42,306 bases of DNA, from contig JAOASV010000203.1 in NCBI GenBank assembly GCA_030158535.1, forward strand, positions 1-42,306. Reading direction: 5' to 3'. This document shows, one piece after another, positions 8,768-18,955 of the stretch. Positions within the stretch are counted from its first letter, which is position 1; every line of letters begins with the position of its first letter. Both the position numbers and the translations under genes were made by a program. Source of the DNA: Sediminibacterium sp. GTDB taxonomy: Bacteria > Bacteroidota > Bacteroidia > Chitinophagales > Chitinophagaceae. The notes under the pieces were generated by a model that saw only the letters and a program-made list of their open reading frames with translations, was not told the origin of the DNA and ran no database searches.

Positions 8768-10999
8768 ATGCAGTTATTCGTTCGAGCTACATTTTCATTT
8801 TTATTCGTGCTTTTACTTTCTTTTAATGGCATTCAAGCAAATGCTCAAAAAGCCCCTAGTGCTAGTTTTACATTGGTGCAACAAGGAAGTTCAAAATCGG
8901 TTATTCAAATTGCTGAAAATGCAGATAGCGACGAGCGTTTAGCCGCTACTGAGTTAAGTGATTATATTTTTAAAATCGCAGGTGCGCGAATTCCAGTTGT
9001 GTCAAAAAAAAGCACTTCAAATCCGGTGATTTATATTGGTCGTGCTTGTCCAAATTACGCTGCACTTATTAAAAAAGAATATTCTATTACAAGCACAAAT
9101 AATACGCTACAAATAACAGGCGCTACACCCTATCAAACACTCGAAACAGTATACGTTTTATTAGAAGAATTTTTAGGCTGTCAATTTTTATCACCAACAG
9201 TCGAAAAAATACCAACAACAAAAAACATAATTGTTACAGCAGATTATCATTATACGCCAGCTGTTTTAACAAGAACGGTGCATTCAAAATTATTTTATGA
9301 TAATCCTTCTTTTGCTGCAAAAAGAAGAGTAACCCTCGAAGGGTTTCCAAAATTTGTACCGGAAGCACGCGTGCATACCTTTAATAAGTTTTTGCCAGAA
9401 AAAAACTTTTTTGAAAACCATCCTACTTTTTATGCGCTCGTAAAAAATAAAAGACAGCCCACACAACTTTGTTTATCCAACGACACGGTGTATCAAATTA
9501 TCAAAGATTCTGTAGCTGCATTTTTTAATCGAAGACCTTCGGCTTCTGTTTTATCGGTGAGCCAAGATGACAACACACAATACTGTACTTGTGATAAATG
9601 TGCAGCCATAGATGCTTACGAAGGTTCTCCTTCTGGAACCATGATAACCCTTGTAAACCGCATTGCCAAAGACTTTCCAAATAAAACGATTGCAACACTG
9701 GCGTATCAGTACACCAGAAAAGCACCACTACATATAAAGCCAGAAAAAAATGTTTTAGTTACACTTTGTTCTATTGAGTGTGATAGAAGTGGCCCTATTG
9801 CAGATAAATGCAAAGATTTTGAGTCAGACTTAAAAGCATGGGGTGCCATTGGTGCAACCATTCAAATTTGGGATTACACCACGCAGTTCACAAATTTTTT
9901 AGCACCATTTCCAAATTTAGAAACGCTTCAGCCTAATATTAATTTATTTGTAGACAACAATGCCAATTGGATTTTTGAACAGCACAGTCATAATCCTTCC
10001 GAATTTTTTGAGCTACGCAGTTGGTTGCTTTCAAAATTTTTATGGAACCCTAAATTAAATTATGCAAACCTGCTTCAGGAGTTTTCAAACAATTATTACG
10101 GAGTAGCATCTCCTTTTATTGTTAAGTATTTAAATGATTTACATGCCGCGATAAAAGAAACACCAAAATTTTATTTGTTCTTATATGGTGATCCTGCACA
10201 GGGCTTTGAAACCTGGTTAAGCGAGCAAAAATTAAAGCAGTATAACGCACTTTTTGATAGTGCTACAAATATTACTTCAGGTAATGCAGCATTACAAGCG
10301 CGTGTAAATGAAGCGCGCATTGGACTTGATTTTGCAACCCTCGAATTTTACCGATTAAATAAAGCATCTTTTCCACTCTCTGACGTTACATCAATTCAAC
10401 AACGTGTGGATCGTTTTACAACCGCTACAGGCGCTCAGGGTATAAAAATTATCAATGAAATGGGTTTACCCTTAACCGATTATTTACAAGGGTATCAAAA
10501 ATTAATAGCTAGTGCCAAAGAGGTAAATAAGGCCAAAAATAGCAAGGTAACCCTAGCCATAAAGCCGGTTAAATATGCCAAAGAAGACCCACAAGCCCTT
10601 ACAGATGGCGCTTTTGGTGGCTGGAGCTTTTATGCCAATTGGCTGGGTTTTTTAGATGATATGAAAGCTACCATTGACCTGGGTACAGTTACCAATTTCT
10701 CCGAAGTTTCCGTGTCTTTTTTACAGGTGACCAATCATGTGGTGTTTTTTCCTACAGCGGTTACATTTGAAGCTTCGGAGGACGGAATTAACTATACACC
10801 GATCCAAACTGTCGATAATGTATTTCCTTTAGTAAAAACCAGCAAAGTGAATGACATACAAGTTTTTGCTACCAGTTCAAAAAGCCAAAAGGCAAGGTTT
10901 ATTAGAGTTACCGGAAAAAATATGAAGTCGCCACCCTATTGGCATCATGCGGCGGGTACGGGTGCTTGGATTTTTGCAGATGAGATAGTGGTGAAATAA
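8768..10999 (+). CDS. DUF4838 domain protein with GH20b/GH67N-like N-terminus and discoidin-like C-terminus
   Basis: Exported protein of a glycan-degradation family of unknown activity. Signal peptide (about 1-27, ending NANA). The N-terminal domain resembles the small beta domain found ahead of GH20/GH67 barrels (ERLAATELSDYIFKIAG and PVIYIGRACPN). The central DUF4838 barrel-like region carries SVSQDDNTQYCTCDKCAAID, with a CTCDKC cysteine cluster typical of the family, and LVTLCSIECDR. The last 140 residues form an F5/8C-like domain (AKFIRVTGKN-type ending, closing with WIFADEIVVK). The catalytic residues are not established for this family, so I give no reaction. It starts a plus-strand series with the DUF6150 and Asp-box genes, and its neighbours suggest amino-sugar glycans. 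Confidence 0.87.
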   Translation: MQLFVRATFSFLFVLLLSFNGIQANAQKAPSASFTLVQQGSSKSVIQIAENADSDERLAATELSDYIFKIAGARIPVVSKKSTSNPVIYIGRACPNYAALIKKEYSITSTNNTLQITGATPYQTLETVYVLLEEFLGCQFLSPTVEKIPTTKNIIVTADYHYTPAVLTRTVHSKLFYDNPSFAAKRRVTLEGFPKFVPEARVHTFNKFLPEKNFFENHPTFYALVKNKRQPTQLCLSNDTVYQIIKDSVAAFFNRRPSASVLSVSQDDNTQYCTCDKCAAIDAYEGSPSGTMITLVNRIAKDFPNKTIATLAYQYTRKAPLHIKPEKNVLVTLCSIECDRSGPIADKCKDFESDLKAWGAIGATIQIWDYTTQFTNFLAPFPNLETLQPNINLFVDNNANWIFEQHSHNPSEFFELRSWLLSKFLWNPKLNYANLLQEFSNNYYGVASPFIVKYLNDLHAAIKETPKFYLFLYGDPAQGFETWLSEQKLKQYNALFDSATNITSGNAALQARVNEARIGLDFATLEFYRLNKASFPLSDVTSIQQRVDRFTTATGAQGIKIINEMGLPLTDYLQGYQKLIASAKEVNKAKNSKVTLAIKPVKYAKEDPQALTDGAFGGWSFYANWLGFLDDMKATIDLGTVTNFSEVSVSFLQVTNHVVFFPTAVTFEASEDGINYTPIQTVDNVFPLVKTSKVNDIQVFATSSKSQKARFIRVTGKNMKSPPYWHHAAGTGAWIFADEIVVK

Positions 11000-11046
11000 A
11001 CGATTGTGCCGGAATATTTATAACTTGAAGGCCTAAATTTATCGCT

Positions 11047-11382
11047 ATGAAAAAATTTGGCTTACTCATTTTTCTATTCGCATTTGTAGGTACTTTAAAA
11101 GCGCAAAAAATATTTGCAGTAGACTACGCGTCACAAGCAGATGTAAAGGTTTTTGTTGTTAAATACGAAAGTCAGGCAGATCTTAAAGTATACAAGGTCA
11201 AATATGAGAGCCAGGCTGGTGACAATAACGGCAAATGGTTTTTTACCTCCTATGCTTCACAATCAAAAAAGAAAATCTTTTTTGTAGATTACGAAAGTCA
11301 AGCAGACGTTAAAATATATTTTGTTGATTACGAAAGTCAGGCTGGCTGGCGTAATAGTGCCAAGCGTTATTTATTTTATTAA
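11047..11382 (+). CDS. Small secreted DUF6150-type repeat protein
   Basis: A 111-residue protein with a signal peptide (about 1-20, cleaved after LKAQ) and then almost nothing but six copies of a short unit with core Y(A/E)SQ(A/S), most followed by aD(V/L)K(V/I)(F/Y). Copies begin near residues 27, 40, 53, 70, 83 and 96, so the spacing is mainly 13 residues. Alternating hydrophobic and charged residues suggest beta strands stacked into a solenoid or small sheet. The pattern matches what I know as DUF6150; no function is known. The gene lies 47 bp after the DUF4838 gene and 20 bp before the Asp-box gene, so co-expression with them is likely. Confidence 0.82.
   Translation: MKKFGLLIFLFAFVGTLKAQKIFAVDYASQADVKVFVVKYESQADLKVYKVKYESQAGDNNGKWFFTSYASQSKKKIFFVDYESQADVKIYFVDYESQAGWRNSAKRYLFY
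11122..11346 (+). repeat. In-gene tandem repeat encoding YESQA units
   Basis: Near-identical DNA units such as TACGAAAGTCAGGC recur (around 11163 and 11331), with variants at about 11125, 11202, 11250 and 11291. They encode the six Y(A/E)SQ motifs of the DUF6150 protein, and the frame is kept throughout. Confidence 0.8.
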
Positions 11383-11402
11383 TTTCTCATCAAATATCTC
11401 CT

Positions 11403-14400
11403 ATGTTTTCAAAGTATTTAATGGGTGCAGTTGCATCTATCATTGCATGTACCTCTTTCGTTCAAGCACAAAAAAAAGCGGTTTCAAAAACGCAAGCCGC
11501 AACTGTAGTAGAAGAAAATTTAGTGCCTTCGCATTTTAATAATTTGTTGTGGCGAAATATTGGACCACTTCGTGGAGGTAGATCTGTTACTGCAACAGGC
11601 GTCGTGCAAAATCAACTAACCTATTATATGGGTACCACAGGTGGTGGTGTTTGGAAAACAGAAGATGCAGGACAAACATGGAATAATATATCTGATGGAT
11701 TTTTTAAAACAGGAAGTGTAGGTGCAGTAGCTGTTGCAGAGTCTGATCCAAATGTAGTATATGTAGGTATGGGAGAACATGCGCCTAGAGGTGTGATGAG
11801 TTCTTATGGTGATGGTGTTTACAAATCTACAGATGCGGGAAAAACATGGAAGCATATGGGACTCGAATTAACGCGTCAAATATCTTGGATACGTATTGAT
11901 CCTTCAAATCCCGATATCGTTTATGTAGCCGCACAAGGTGCAACACATGGCCCTTCTGCAGATCGTGGTGTTTATAAATCTGTGGATGGCGGTGCACACT
12001 GGAATAAAGTTTTATTTGTTGATAATAACACGGGGTGTGCTGATTTAGCGATGGACATGACCAACCCGCGCATCCTATATGCTGCTATGTGGGAATACCA
12101 AAGATTGCCATGGGAGATTAAAAGTGGAGGTCCAGGAAGTGGTTTGTATAAATCTACCGATGCTGGGCTTACCTGGAATAAAATTGAAAATGGATTACCA
12201 AATGCACTCGGTAAAATGAGCGTGTCAGTTTCTAGGGCTAATCCTGAAAAAGTATATGCTTTAGTTGAAAGTGATACCGAAAAAGAATTGGGTGGACTTT
12301 TTGTTTCTAACGATGCGGGAAAAAATTGGAATAGAATTAGTAAAGATCACCGCTTAACACAGCGCGCTTGGTATTATATCGAAGTGTTTGCAGATCCACA
12401 AAATGAAAATGTGGTGTATGTATTAAACTCGCCAGGATTACGCTCTGCTGATGGCGGGAAAACATGGAGCAATATGGGTGGAACCCATGGCGATTATCAC
12501 CAACTTTGGATTCATCCAAAAAATAGCAGCAATATGATTGTGGCCAATGATGGTGGTGCTGCTGTAACATTTAATACTGGTAAAGTTTGGTCTACCCAGG
12601 CTAACCAACCTACTTCGCAAATTTATCGTGTCAATGCCGACCATTTATTCCCGTATAATTTATACGGTGGTCAACAAGATAATAGTTCAATTAAAATGGC
12701 AAGCCGCGTAACCAATGGTTACCGTATTTCAGATAAAGATTGGACAAGTACCGCGGGTGGTGAATCTGCGTTTGTAGCATTCGACCCTAACAATCCGGTA
12801 ATTACCATGGGAGGGTCTTATCAGGGAACTATTGAAGCGTATAATAATGTTACCAAAGAGGGCGTCAATATTATGGAGCATCCGGTGCAATACCAAGCAC
12901 TTCAGCCAAAAGATATGAAGTACAGGTTCAATTGGAATGCCCCTATTGTGTATGATCCTTTAGAACTGGGTGCTTATTACCATGCTGGAAATATTTTATT
13001 TAAAACAACCGATTTAGGAAAAACCTGGAAAGCAGTTTCACCAGATTTAACAAAACACGATACCACTAAAATGGGCATTAGTGGCGTTCCTTATACCAAT
13101 GAAGGTGCAGGTGGTGAAAACTATTGTACCATTAGTTATGTAGCATTATCAGAAAATGAAAAAGGGATAATTTATACTGGTAGTGATGATGGATTAGTAT
13201 ACCTAACAAAAGATGGTGGAAACAACTGGACAAACATTACGCCAAAAAATTTAGATGAATCGTTGATAAATGCCATCGAAGTTTCTAGTGTTAACAAGGG
13301 TACTGCTTATATCGCCGTAAATAAATATAAGGTGAATGATTTCACGCCCATCATTTATAAAACAAATGATTATGGTGTAAGCTGGAAGCAAATTTCAAAT
13401 GGCATACCTTATGGTGCTTTTGTAAGAGTTGTGAGAGAAGACCCTTCGAATCCTAAAATTTTATATGCAGGCACAGAAACAGGATTTTATATTTCATATA
13501 ACGGAGGAGAAAATTGGAAGCAACTTCAATTGAATTTACCGGTGGTTCCAATTACTGATTTAAAAGTGCATGAAAATCATTTGTTGGCTTCTACACAAGG
13601 CAGAGCTTTTTGGATATTAGATGATCTTGAACCCATTAGAAAGTACAATAAAGACACGGCAGCAAACCATTTATTTGCTGTAAGTAATGTACACCGTATT
13701 TCAGGTGGTAGTGTTTTGGATTACAGTAATTTAATGGATAAAAACGGTAAAGCTATTAGCACCCTTGGCGCAAATCAAGCAAGTGGTGCCGTTGTTTATT
13801 ACACAGTACATGCAGCAGATAGTGCAACCAAAAAAGCTAAACTTGTTTTTTCTGATCCTAACGGAAAAGTGGTTAGAACGTTTTATGCAAATGCGCCAAG
13901 CAATAAAACCAGCAACAATAAAAACGAAAACGATCCTGAACTAACTGTACATGCTGGCTTAAACCGTTTTGTTTGGGATTTACGCGGGGAATCTATCGCA
14001 TCTATTCCTGGTGTATTTATAGAAGGAAGCTATGATGGTGCACGCGTTGTTCCGGGTACTTATAAAGTAGCACTTCACATAGATACGTTGGTTTTTGAAC
14101 AGACCTTCCAAGTGCTTGCAGATCCTCGTATTAAGGCTACTGCTGCAGATTACGAGGAGCAGGCTAGTTTATTACAAAATATTGCTACAGATGTAAACGA
14201 TATTCATGTAGCAGTAGTGCGCATGCGTGATATGCAAAATCAGTTAAATGGTATTATCGACCGTATTGAAAATAAGGATCTGTATAAAAGTATTGTAGCG
14301 CTTGCGGATTCAATCAATACTAAAATAAACGACTGGGAAGAAAAGCTTATACAAACAAAGTCTGAGTCTAACGATGATGTAATCAATTTTGTAAACAAGT

Positions 14401-14606
14401 TAAGTGCTAATTACATTTTTTTAAGAGGCGAATTGGACACCAACACCCCTCATGTTACATCAGGACATGTAAATAGGTTTAAGGAACTACGTGATGAGTG
14501 GTATATATACAAAGCGCAATTCAATAAATTTATTGAAGTGGATATTAAAAACTTTAATGAAAAGTGTAAAGCTTTACAATTGCCGCACGCTTCGCTTATT
14601 GATTAA
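11403..14606 (+). CDS. Exported Asp-box (BNR/sortilin-like) beta-propeller protein, 1067 residues
   Basis: Signal peptide (about 1-22) and then a double-propeller-sized region with many S/T-x-D-x-G-x-T-W Asp-boxes: [70 protein letters not shown] and [10 protein letters not shown]. It opens with [14 protein letters not shown], characteristic of the VPS10/sortilin-like glycosyl-hydrolase-annotated family in Bacteroidota. After about residue 760 there is a beta domain (FVWDLRGE near 860) and a helical tail (about 910-1060). Catalytic residues of sialidases (FRIP arginine, NEA glutamate) are not seen, so it is likely a binding or processing propeller and not a GH33 enzyme. Its last 11 bp overlap the convergent TolC-type gene. 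Confidence 0.87.
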   Translation: MFSKYLMGAVASIIACTSFVQAQKKAVSKTQAATVVEENLVPSHFNNLLWRNIGPLRGGRSVTATGVVQNQLTYYMGTTGGGVWKTEDAGQTWNNISDGFFKTGSVGAVAVAESDPNVVYVGMGEHAPRGVMSSYGDGVYKSTDAGKTWKHMGLELTRQISWIRIDPSNPDIVYVAAQGATHGPSADRGVYKSVDGGAHWNKVLFVDNNTGCADLAMDMTNPRILYAAMWEYQRLPWEIKSGGPGSGLYKSTDAGLTWNKIENGLPNALGKMSVSVSRANPEKVYALVESDTEKELGGLFVSNDAGKNWNRISKDHRLTQRAWYYIEVFADPQNENVVYVLNSPGLRSADGGKTWSNMGGTHGDYHQLWIHPKNSSNMIVANDGGAAVTFNTGKVWSTQANQPTSQIYRVNADHLFPYNLYGGQQDNSSIKMASRVTNGYRISDKDWTSTAGGESAFVAFDPNNPVITMGGSYQGTIEAYNNVTKEGVNIMEHPVQYQALQPKDMKYRFNWNAPIVYDPLELGAYYHAGNILFKTTDLGKTWKAVSPDLTKHDTTKMGISGVPYTNEGAGGENYCTISYVALSENEKGIIYTGSDDGLVYLTKDGGNNWTNITPKNLDESLINAIEVSSVNKGTAYIAVNKYKVNDFTPIIYKTNDYGVSWKQISNGIPYGAFVRVVREDPSNPKILYAGTETGFYISYNGGENWKQLQLNLPVVPITDLKVHENHLLASTQGRAFWILDDLEPIRKYNKDTAANHLFAVSNVHRISGGSVLDYSNLMDKNGKAISTLGANQASGAVVYYTVHAADSATKKAKLVFSDPNGKVVRTFYANAPSNKTSNNKNENDPELTVHAGLNRFVWDLRGESIASIPGVFIEGSYDGARVVPGTYKVALHIDTLVFEQTFQVLADPRIKATAADYEEQASLLQNIATDVNDIHVAVVRMRDMQNQLNGIIDRIENKDLYKSIVALADSINTKINDWEEKLIQTKSESNDDVINFVNKLSANYIFLRGELDTNTPHVTSGHVNRFKELRDEWYIYKAQFNKFIEVDIKNFNEKCKALQLPHASLID

Positions 14607-15981
14607 TGGTGCCACTAGCCCATTTAAGTCCGTAATAAGATTTCACAATTTTGAACTGCAGGGAAATGAGTTTCTCTGCAGTTTCAATTACCTTGTTTTC
14701 GCGGGCATTAACAACAAATAAATTGCTGTCTCCATTGTAAAACTTTATGAGTTCACCCTTCAGAAGTGCACCTGTATTGTTGTTGATGGTGAAAAGTGTT
14801 TCCAATTGATTTTTTAGGAAAAAGTTTTCGTTGCTGTAGGTTTTTACTTTGTTTTGAACCTCAATTTTTTTGGCAGCAAAAGCTAAGTTCGTTTCTTCTA
14901 TTTTTAGTTTTGCTTTTCGGTATTCTCCGCGTCCTTCTCTTAAAAACAACGGCATTTTAAAATCTACACCAAACTTATAGTTGTTCTGGTAAAACTGTGA
15001 ACCTGCATCTTTAAATACGTTGTAGTTTTGGTTTAAAATGTTGGTTTTTACATTTAACATGGGAAGCAGTGACTGAAATTTCAATTTCTTATCAATGAGT
15101 AAATTATTGATTTTATACTCGTAGGCGCGCACTTCAGGATTTTGTAGAATGGATAAACTAATTAAGTCGGCAATACTGCTTTCGATAGAAATTTGTTTAC
15201 TATCTAATGTATCAGGTATCATGGTAGGACTTAACTGTAGGGCACTGTCCTGATTGTCCCATAAAAAATAGGATAGTTCTATGCCTGCGTTGGTAAAAAG
15301 TAAATCAGCGTCGTTTTCTAAAATTTTTAATTGCTGTAATTGTGTAAGTGCTTCTAGTGTGTCAAGTGAAGCCCTTTCTCCATTATTGAATGCAATTTTG
15401 GTAATGTTAAATCTATTACTTGAAGTGACTACGTATTGTTTATATAGTTTAAGAAGTTGGTATTGAGCAGCCCATTTCCAGTATTGTAAACTAGCATCTA
15501 ATAAGAGGTTGTTGACGATCGATTGTTTTTCCTGCTCGCTGGCTAGTATTAAGTTTTTGGCTTGTAACACAGCAGCTCTTCTTTTGTCAATCACTAAATT
15601 TTTAATGACTGGCACGCTTATGCCCAAGTAGCTACTTTGTCCTTTAGATACTTCACTATTTAAAAATTGTCCTTTATTACTTTCAATCCCTGTACTGATG
15701 TCTATTCCAGCCCATGTAGGAATTTTTAATTCCGTGTTTTGGTAATTGAAATAATTTTTACCATCAAAGGTTTTCATGTCAGATTGAAAGCCAACAGTGG
15801 GATCAAAGTTTGACCGAGCAGTCATAGCATCGGCACTTGCTTTCTCAACAACAATCTTTGCCTGTTTACTAAGGGGATGGTTTTTTTTAACTTGATCTAT
15901 AAATTCAGTATAGGTAAGCCTTTGACCAAATCCCTTTGTACATATCAATAGGAGCAGTAATATTTGCTTTAGATACCTCAT
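14596..15981 (-). CDS. TolC-family outer membrane efflux protein
   Basis: Outer membrane channel partner of a tripartite or type I exporter. Signal peptide (about 1-19, GFGQ), then long alpha-helical segments with two internally similar halves, as expected for OEP-family trimer barrels (about 461 residues). Conserved-looking parts include [16 protein letters not shown] near the start, [18 protein letters not shown] in the first half and [20 protein letters not shown] in the second. The ATG overlaps the TGA of the upstream hlyD-like gene (ATGA), so translation is coupled. It is the last gene of the five-gene SulP operon; which cargo or solute it exports is not visible. Confidence 0.9.
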   Translation of the reverse strand: MRYLKQILLLLLICTKGFGQRLTYTEFIDQVKKNHPLSKQAKIVVEKASADAMTARSNFDPTVGFQSDMKTFDGKNYFNYQNTELKIPTWAGIDISTGIESNKGQFLNSEVSKGQSSYLGISVPVIKNLVIDKRRAAVLQAKNLILASEQEKQSIVNNLLLDASLQYWKWAAQYQLLKLYKQYVVTSSNRFNITKIAFNNGERASLDTLEALTQLQQLKILENDADLLFTNAGIELSYFLWDNQDSALQLSPTMIPDTLDSKQISIESSIADLISLSILQNPEVRAYEYKINNLLIDKKLKFQSLLPMLNVKTNILNQNYNVFKDAGSQFYQNNYKFGVDFKMPLFLREGRGEYRKAKLKIEETNLAFAAKKIEVQNKVKTYSNENFFLKNQLETLFTINNNTGALLKGELIKFYNGDSNLFVVNARENKVIETAEKLISLQFKIVKSYYGLKWASGTINQ

Positions 15982-17270
15982 TTTTTCGTCGTTTCAACTT
16001 TTGCTTGATAATATTCTGGTGGGAAACCGTTTATATTTCTCCAAAGTTCATAGCCAATGCTAACATCATTTAAGAGTGCAATGCCATTGGCGCCTCCACC
16101 AAATTTTAATTGTTTAGGCCATGGGCTATCGGAATAGTCTTCAGAAACTAAAACTCTAAATTTTCCATTGTCACTGATACCGTTTTCAATTACAGTGATA
16201 ACACCACCAAAGGTACCATATGAACTATTGGGCCATCCGCTAAATACGATAGCAGGGAAGCCATCAAAAATAAACCTCACTTTTTGACCCTTGCTAATGA
16301 GGGGTAAGTCCATTGGGTCTATAAATAGTTCTACGGCGTATTTAATATCTTTAGGGACAATTTCCACAATCATTTCTCCTTCTTTAACGTATTCCCCAAT
16401 ACCCGCTTTTTTTGCTTTAGTAATTTGTCCGGTTTGAGGTGCAATGATGTAGTAGAGTTTGTTTCTCACATCATAATTGGCGTAGTTATTTTCAAGTTTT
16501 GCAAGATCGCCCATGCCAACTGCCTGGTCTGCACTTGCTGTGAATTTATCGCCATTTACTTTTGCAATTTTATCATTGTAGTCCTGTAAAATACTGCTTT
16601 GTTCAAATAATAATGCCAGGGTTTCTTGTTTTGATTGTGCATACTTGTTTTCTGCCGCTGTTTTTTTAGCAAATGCATTTTGATAATTCACTTTTCTTCT
16701 TTCAAAGTCTACGAGTGAAATTACGCCACTATCTAACATGTTTTTAGCTGCATCAATTTGTCTTTTGGTAACCTGTAATTCATTGATTTGCGCAACCAAT
16801 TCAATACTATCTGAAATTAGTTTTAACTGAAGTTGCTGTTGTTTAATTTTAAGTTGATCTAATTTAATGAGCTGAAGTTCTGCGAGTGCCCGCTCTTGTT
16901 TGCTAGCCATTTCACCTTTTCTGGTGTAACCCTCTATAGCAGCAGCTTTAGCTTGAATTTGAGCCCTCGTTTTTTCTAATAACTGAGGGTCTAAATATTC
17001 TACCTTTACCTCACTTAATTGCATGATGGTATCGCCTGCCTTAATTGCATCTCCCTCTTTAACCCACCATTTTACTACCTTACCCGCAATAATGGTATTG
17101 ACTTCTTGTCTTCTTTGTTCCTGTTGTAGCGTGGTGATACTTCCTTTCGCTCTAATGTTTTGGGTCCATGGCAAAAACAAAATTATAACCATGACAATTA
17201 ATAGAATAACAAATACTCTAGTAATTCTGTTCTCTTTCTCTATTTGATAAATATTGTTATAAGCTTTCAT
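15978..17270 (-). CDS. HlyD-family membrane fusion (adaptor) protein
   Basis: Links the inner membrane ABC protein to the TolC-type channel. A single N-terminal membrane segment (about residues 18-36) is followed by the first half of a biotinyl/lipoyl domain (VVKWWVKEGDAIKAGDTIMQLSE), a long helical hairpin (about 90-245) and the second lipoyl half with a beta-barrel region (GQITKAKKAGIGEYVKEGEMIVEIVP). The 430-residue length fits type I secretion or bacteriocin-exporter adaptors. It begins 2 bp after the ABC gene stops and overlaps the TolC-type gene by 4 bp. Confidence 0.92.
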   Translation of the reverse strand: MKAYNNIYQIEKENRITRVFVILLIVMVIILFLPWTQNIRAKGSITTLQQEQRRQEVNTIIAGKVVKWWVKEGDAIKAGDTIMQLSEVKVEYLDPQLLEKTRAQIQAKAAAIEGYTRKGEMASKQERALAELQLIKLDQLKIKQQQLQLKLISDSIELVAQINELQVTKRQIDAAKNMLDSGVISLVDFERRKVNYQNAFAKKTAAENKYAQSKQETLALLFEQSSILQDYNDKIAKVNGDKFTASADQAVGMGDLAKLENNYANYDVRNKLYYIIAPQTGQITKAKKAGIGEYVKEGEMIVEIVPKDIKYAVELFIDPMDLPLISKGQKVRFIFDGFPAIVFSGWPNSSYGTFGGVITVIENGISDNGKFRVLVSEDYSDSPWPKQLKFGGGANGIALLNDVSIGYELWRNINGFPPEYYQAKVETTKK

Positions 17271-17272
17271 TC

Positions 17273-18955
17273 TTATTTATTTTTACTTTGAAATGAAACC
17301 ACTGATCCATTTTCTAGATAAATAATTTTATCAAAAATTTCTTGATGTGCATTATTTCCAGCAGTAACTAGCATTGTCACATTTTCTAATTTCGCCATCA
17401 TTTCTTTTACGGATTCTATGGTGTTTAATTCTAAACCATCAAACGGATTTTCTAACAGCAACAATGTTTTTCTACAAAACAGTGCTCTTGCTAATAGAAT
17501 CCCTTGTTTGATTTTTTCTGGAAGTTTTTTGCCGGCTGGATCAATGTCAGTGTCAAAACCAATTTCCAGTTCTCCAATAAATGATTCGAGTCCAGTAGAT
17601 TTTGTAAGTTGGTATAATTCTTCATTGGTAATACTAGTATCACCCATGGTGATATTATCTCGTATAGTGCCTTGGAAAATGTCTTGTTGACTTATTAGTA
17701 CCCCGGTACTAGACCTTAGAGAGTCAATGGAATAACTACCTAAGGCTATATTATTAATTCTTATAGCGCCAGCAAAATTTGTGTAGGTTCCAGTAAGTAA
17801 GCGTAATAAGGTTGATTTTCCTGATCCAGAGTTGCCCACAATCAATACTTTTTCGCCAGACTGTATTTCTACATTAATATCGGTTAATACGTTTTTGCCA
17901 TTTGGATAATTGAAAGAAACATTTTTAAAATCTATTTTCATTCCATTTGATCCAGCAATTATATCAGTACCTGCACTTTCTAATTCGGCACTTTTAATTT
18001 TATCTAATTTTTCAATGGCAGTTAATGTGTCATATGCTTTGTCTAGAGTTAAAATTAATTTTTCTACCGAACTAATAACTGCTAGAATTACGATATCTGC
18101 TGCAATGAATTGTCCAATATTGATTTGCTGATTGAGTAACAAATAAACACCTACAATTAACATGGCTGCCGTTATGATAATTTTAAACGCAACAAGACTC
18201 CAAAACTGTGTCAATAAAATTTTAAAATAACTTGTGCGTGCAATTAAATAATTACTTACTAAATCATCTGTTTTATCGATATGTAAAGATGTTTTTTTAG
18301 CGTACTTAAAGGTTTTTACAACCCTTGCTAGTTCTTGTAACCATGCTGCCGTTTTGTATTTATAGTCACTAGCTAGTAGGTTTTTGGTAAAACCTTTAGG
18401 CAGCGTTGTCGCAAGTATAACATACAAAAGCACCACAAGTACAATACCAAATGCAATAAACACTGGGTGGTAAAGAGATAGTAGAATGATACCAAATAAA
18501 ATCTGAATAAAAGCTGCAGGTATTTCTAGTAAAATCTTTTCGATACCTTTTTGTAAAGTAATGGTATCAAAAAACCTATTGACAAGTTCTGGTAAATAAT
18601 AGTTGTCTAGCTTTTCAATATTCAAATGCGGAATTTTGTGCGCAAAGCTTAAGGCATCCCTGGTATAAATTTTTTGTTTGATTTTTTCAATAATCTGGAG
18701 TTGCCTGATTTGAAAAAGGCCGTTTAAAAAAACGCCTAATACAACTACTGTAATGAGCACCACAATAGATGTAGACAGTGCTCCAGCCATTACAAATCCA
18801 ATAATACTTTGGATACCGAGGGGCGTAACAAGTTGTACTAAGCCGGCAAGAATGGCATAAATATAAATTGCTGACACTTCTTTTTTGTCGAGCTGTAAAA
18901 CGGCCACTAATTTCCTAGCAGCTGCAATTGGTGAAATTTTCTTATAAGTCATCAT
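17273..18955 (-). CDS. ABC exporter-like membrane/ATPase fusion with degenerate nucleotide-binding domain
   Basis: An exporter-type transmembrane domain (about 30-310, six predicted helices) is fused to an ABC domain (about 338-560). Walker A is intact (GNSGSGKST, 374-382) and the Q-loop is present (ISQQDIFQGT). Other catalytic motifs are substituted: LSGGQ reads LPEKI (478-482), Walker B plus catalytic Glu reads LLLLEN (Asn503 where Glu is expected), the D-loop SALD reads DGLE, and the H-loop position reads Gly533 (VTAGNN). The frame is uninterrupted and the surrounding sequence aligns without gaps (LPEKIKQGILLARAL), so these are substitutions, not a frameshift. No C39 peptidase domain precedes the membrane part. 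It overlaps the carbonic anhydrase gene by 14 bp. It may bind ATP without normal hydrolysis or pair with another subunit. Confidence 0.9.
   Translation of the reverse strand: MMTYKKISPIAAARKLVAVLQLDKKEVSAIYIYAILAGLVQLVTPLGIQSIIGFVMAGALSTSIVVLITVVVLGVFLNGLFQIRQLQIIEKIKQKIYTRDALSFAHKIPHLNIEKLDNYYLPELVNRFFDTITLQKGIEKILLEIPAAFIQILFGIILLSLYHPVFIAFGIVLVVLLYVILATTLPKGFTKNLLASDYKYKTAAWLQELARVVKTFKYAKKTSLHIDKTDDLVSNYLIARTSYFKILLTQFWSLVAFKIIITAAMLIVGVYLLLNQQINIGQFIAADIVILAVISSVEKLILTLDKAYDTLTAIEKLDKIKSAELESAGTDIIAGSNGMKIDFKNVSFNYPNGKNVLTDINVEIQSGEKVLIVGNSGSGKSTLLRLLTGTYTNFAGAIRINNIALGSYSIDSLRSSTGVLISQQDIFQGTIRDNITMGDTSITNEELYQLTKSTGLESFIGELEIGFDTDIDPAGKKLPEKIKQGILLARALFCRKTLLLLENPFDGLELNTIESVKEMMAKLENVTMLVTAGNNAHQEIFDKIIYLENGSVVSFQSKNK

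Noticed and set aside
3986-10999. Type IX secretion sorting domains on the large secreted enzymes
   Set aside because: The C-termini are discoidin-like or unassigned; no recognisable sorting signal is visible.
11122-11346. Possible CRISPR-like or mobile repeat array
   Set aside because: Units are in frame, variable and encode YESQA protein repeats without spacers.
11403-14606. Asp-box protein as a second sialidase
   Set aside because: Asp-boxes are present but the FRIP arginine and NEA glutamate motifs are not.
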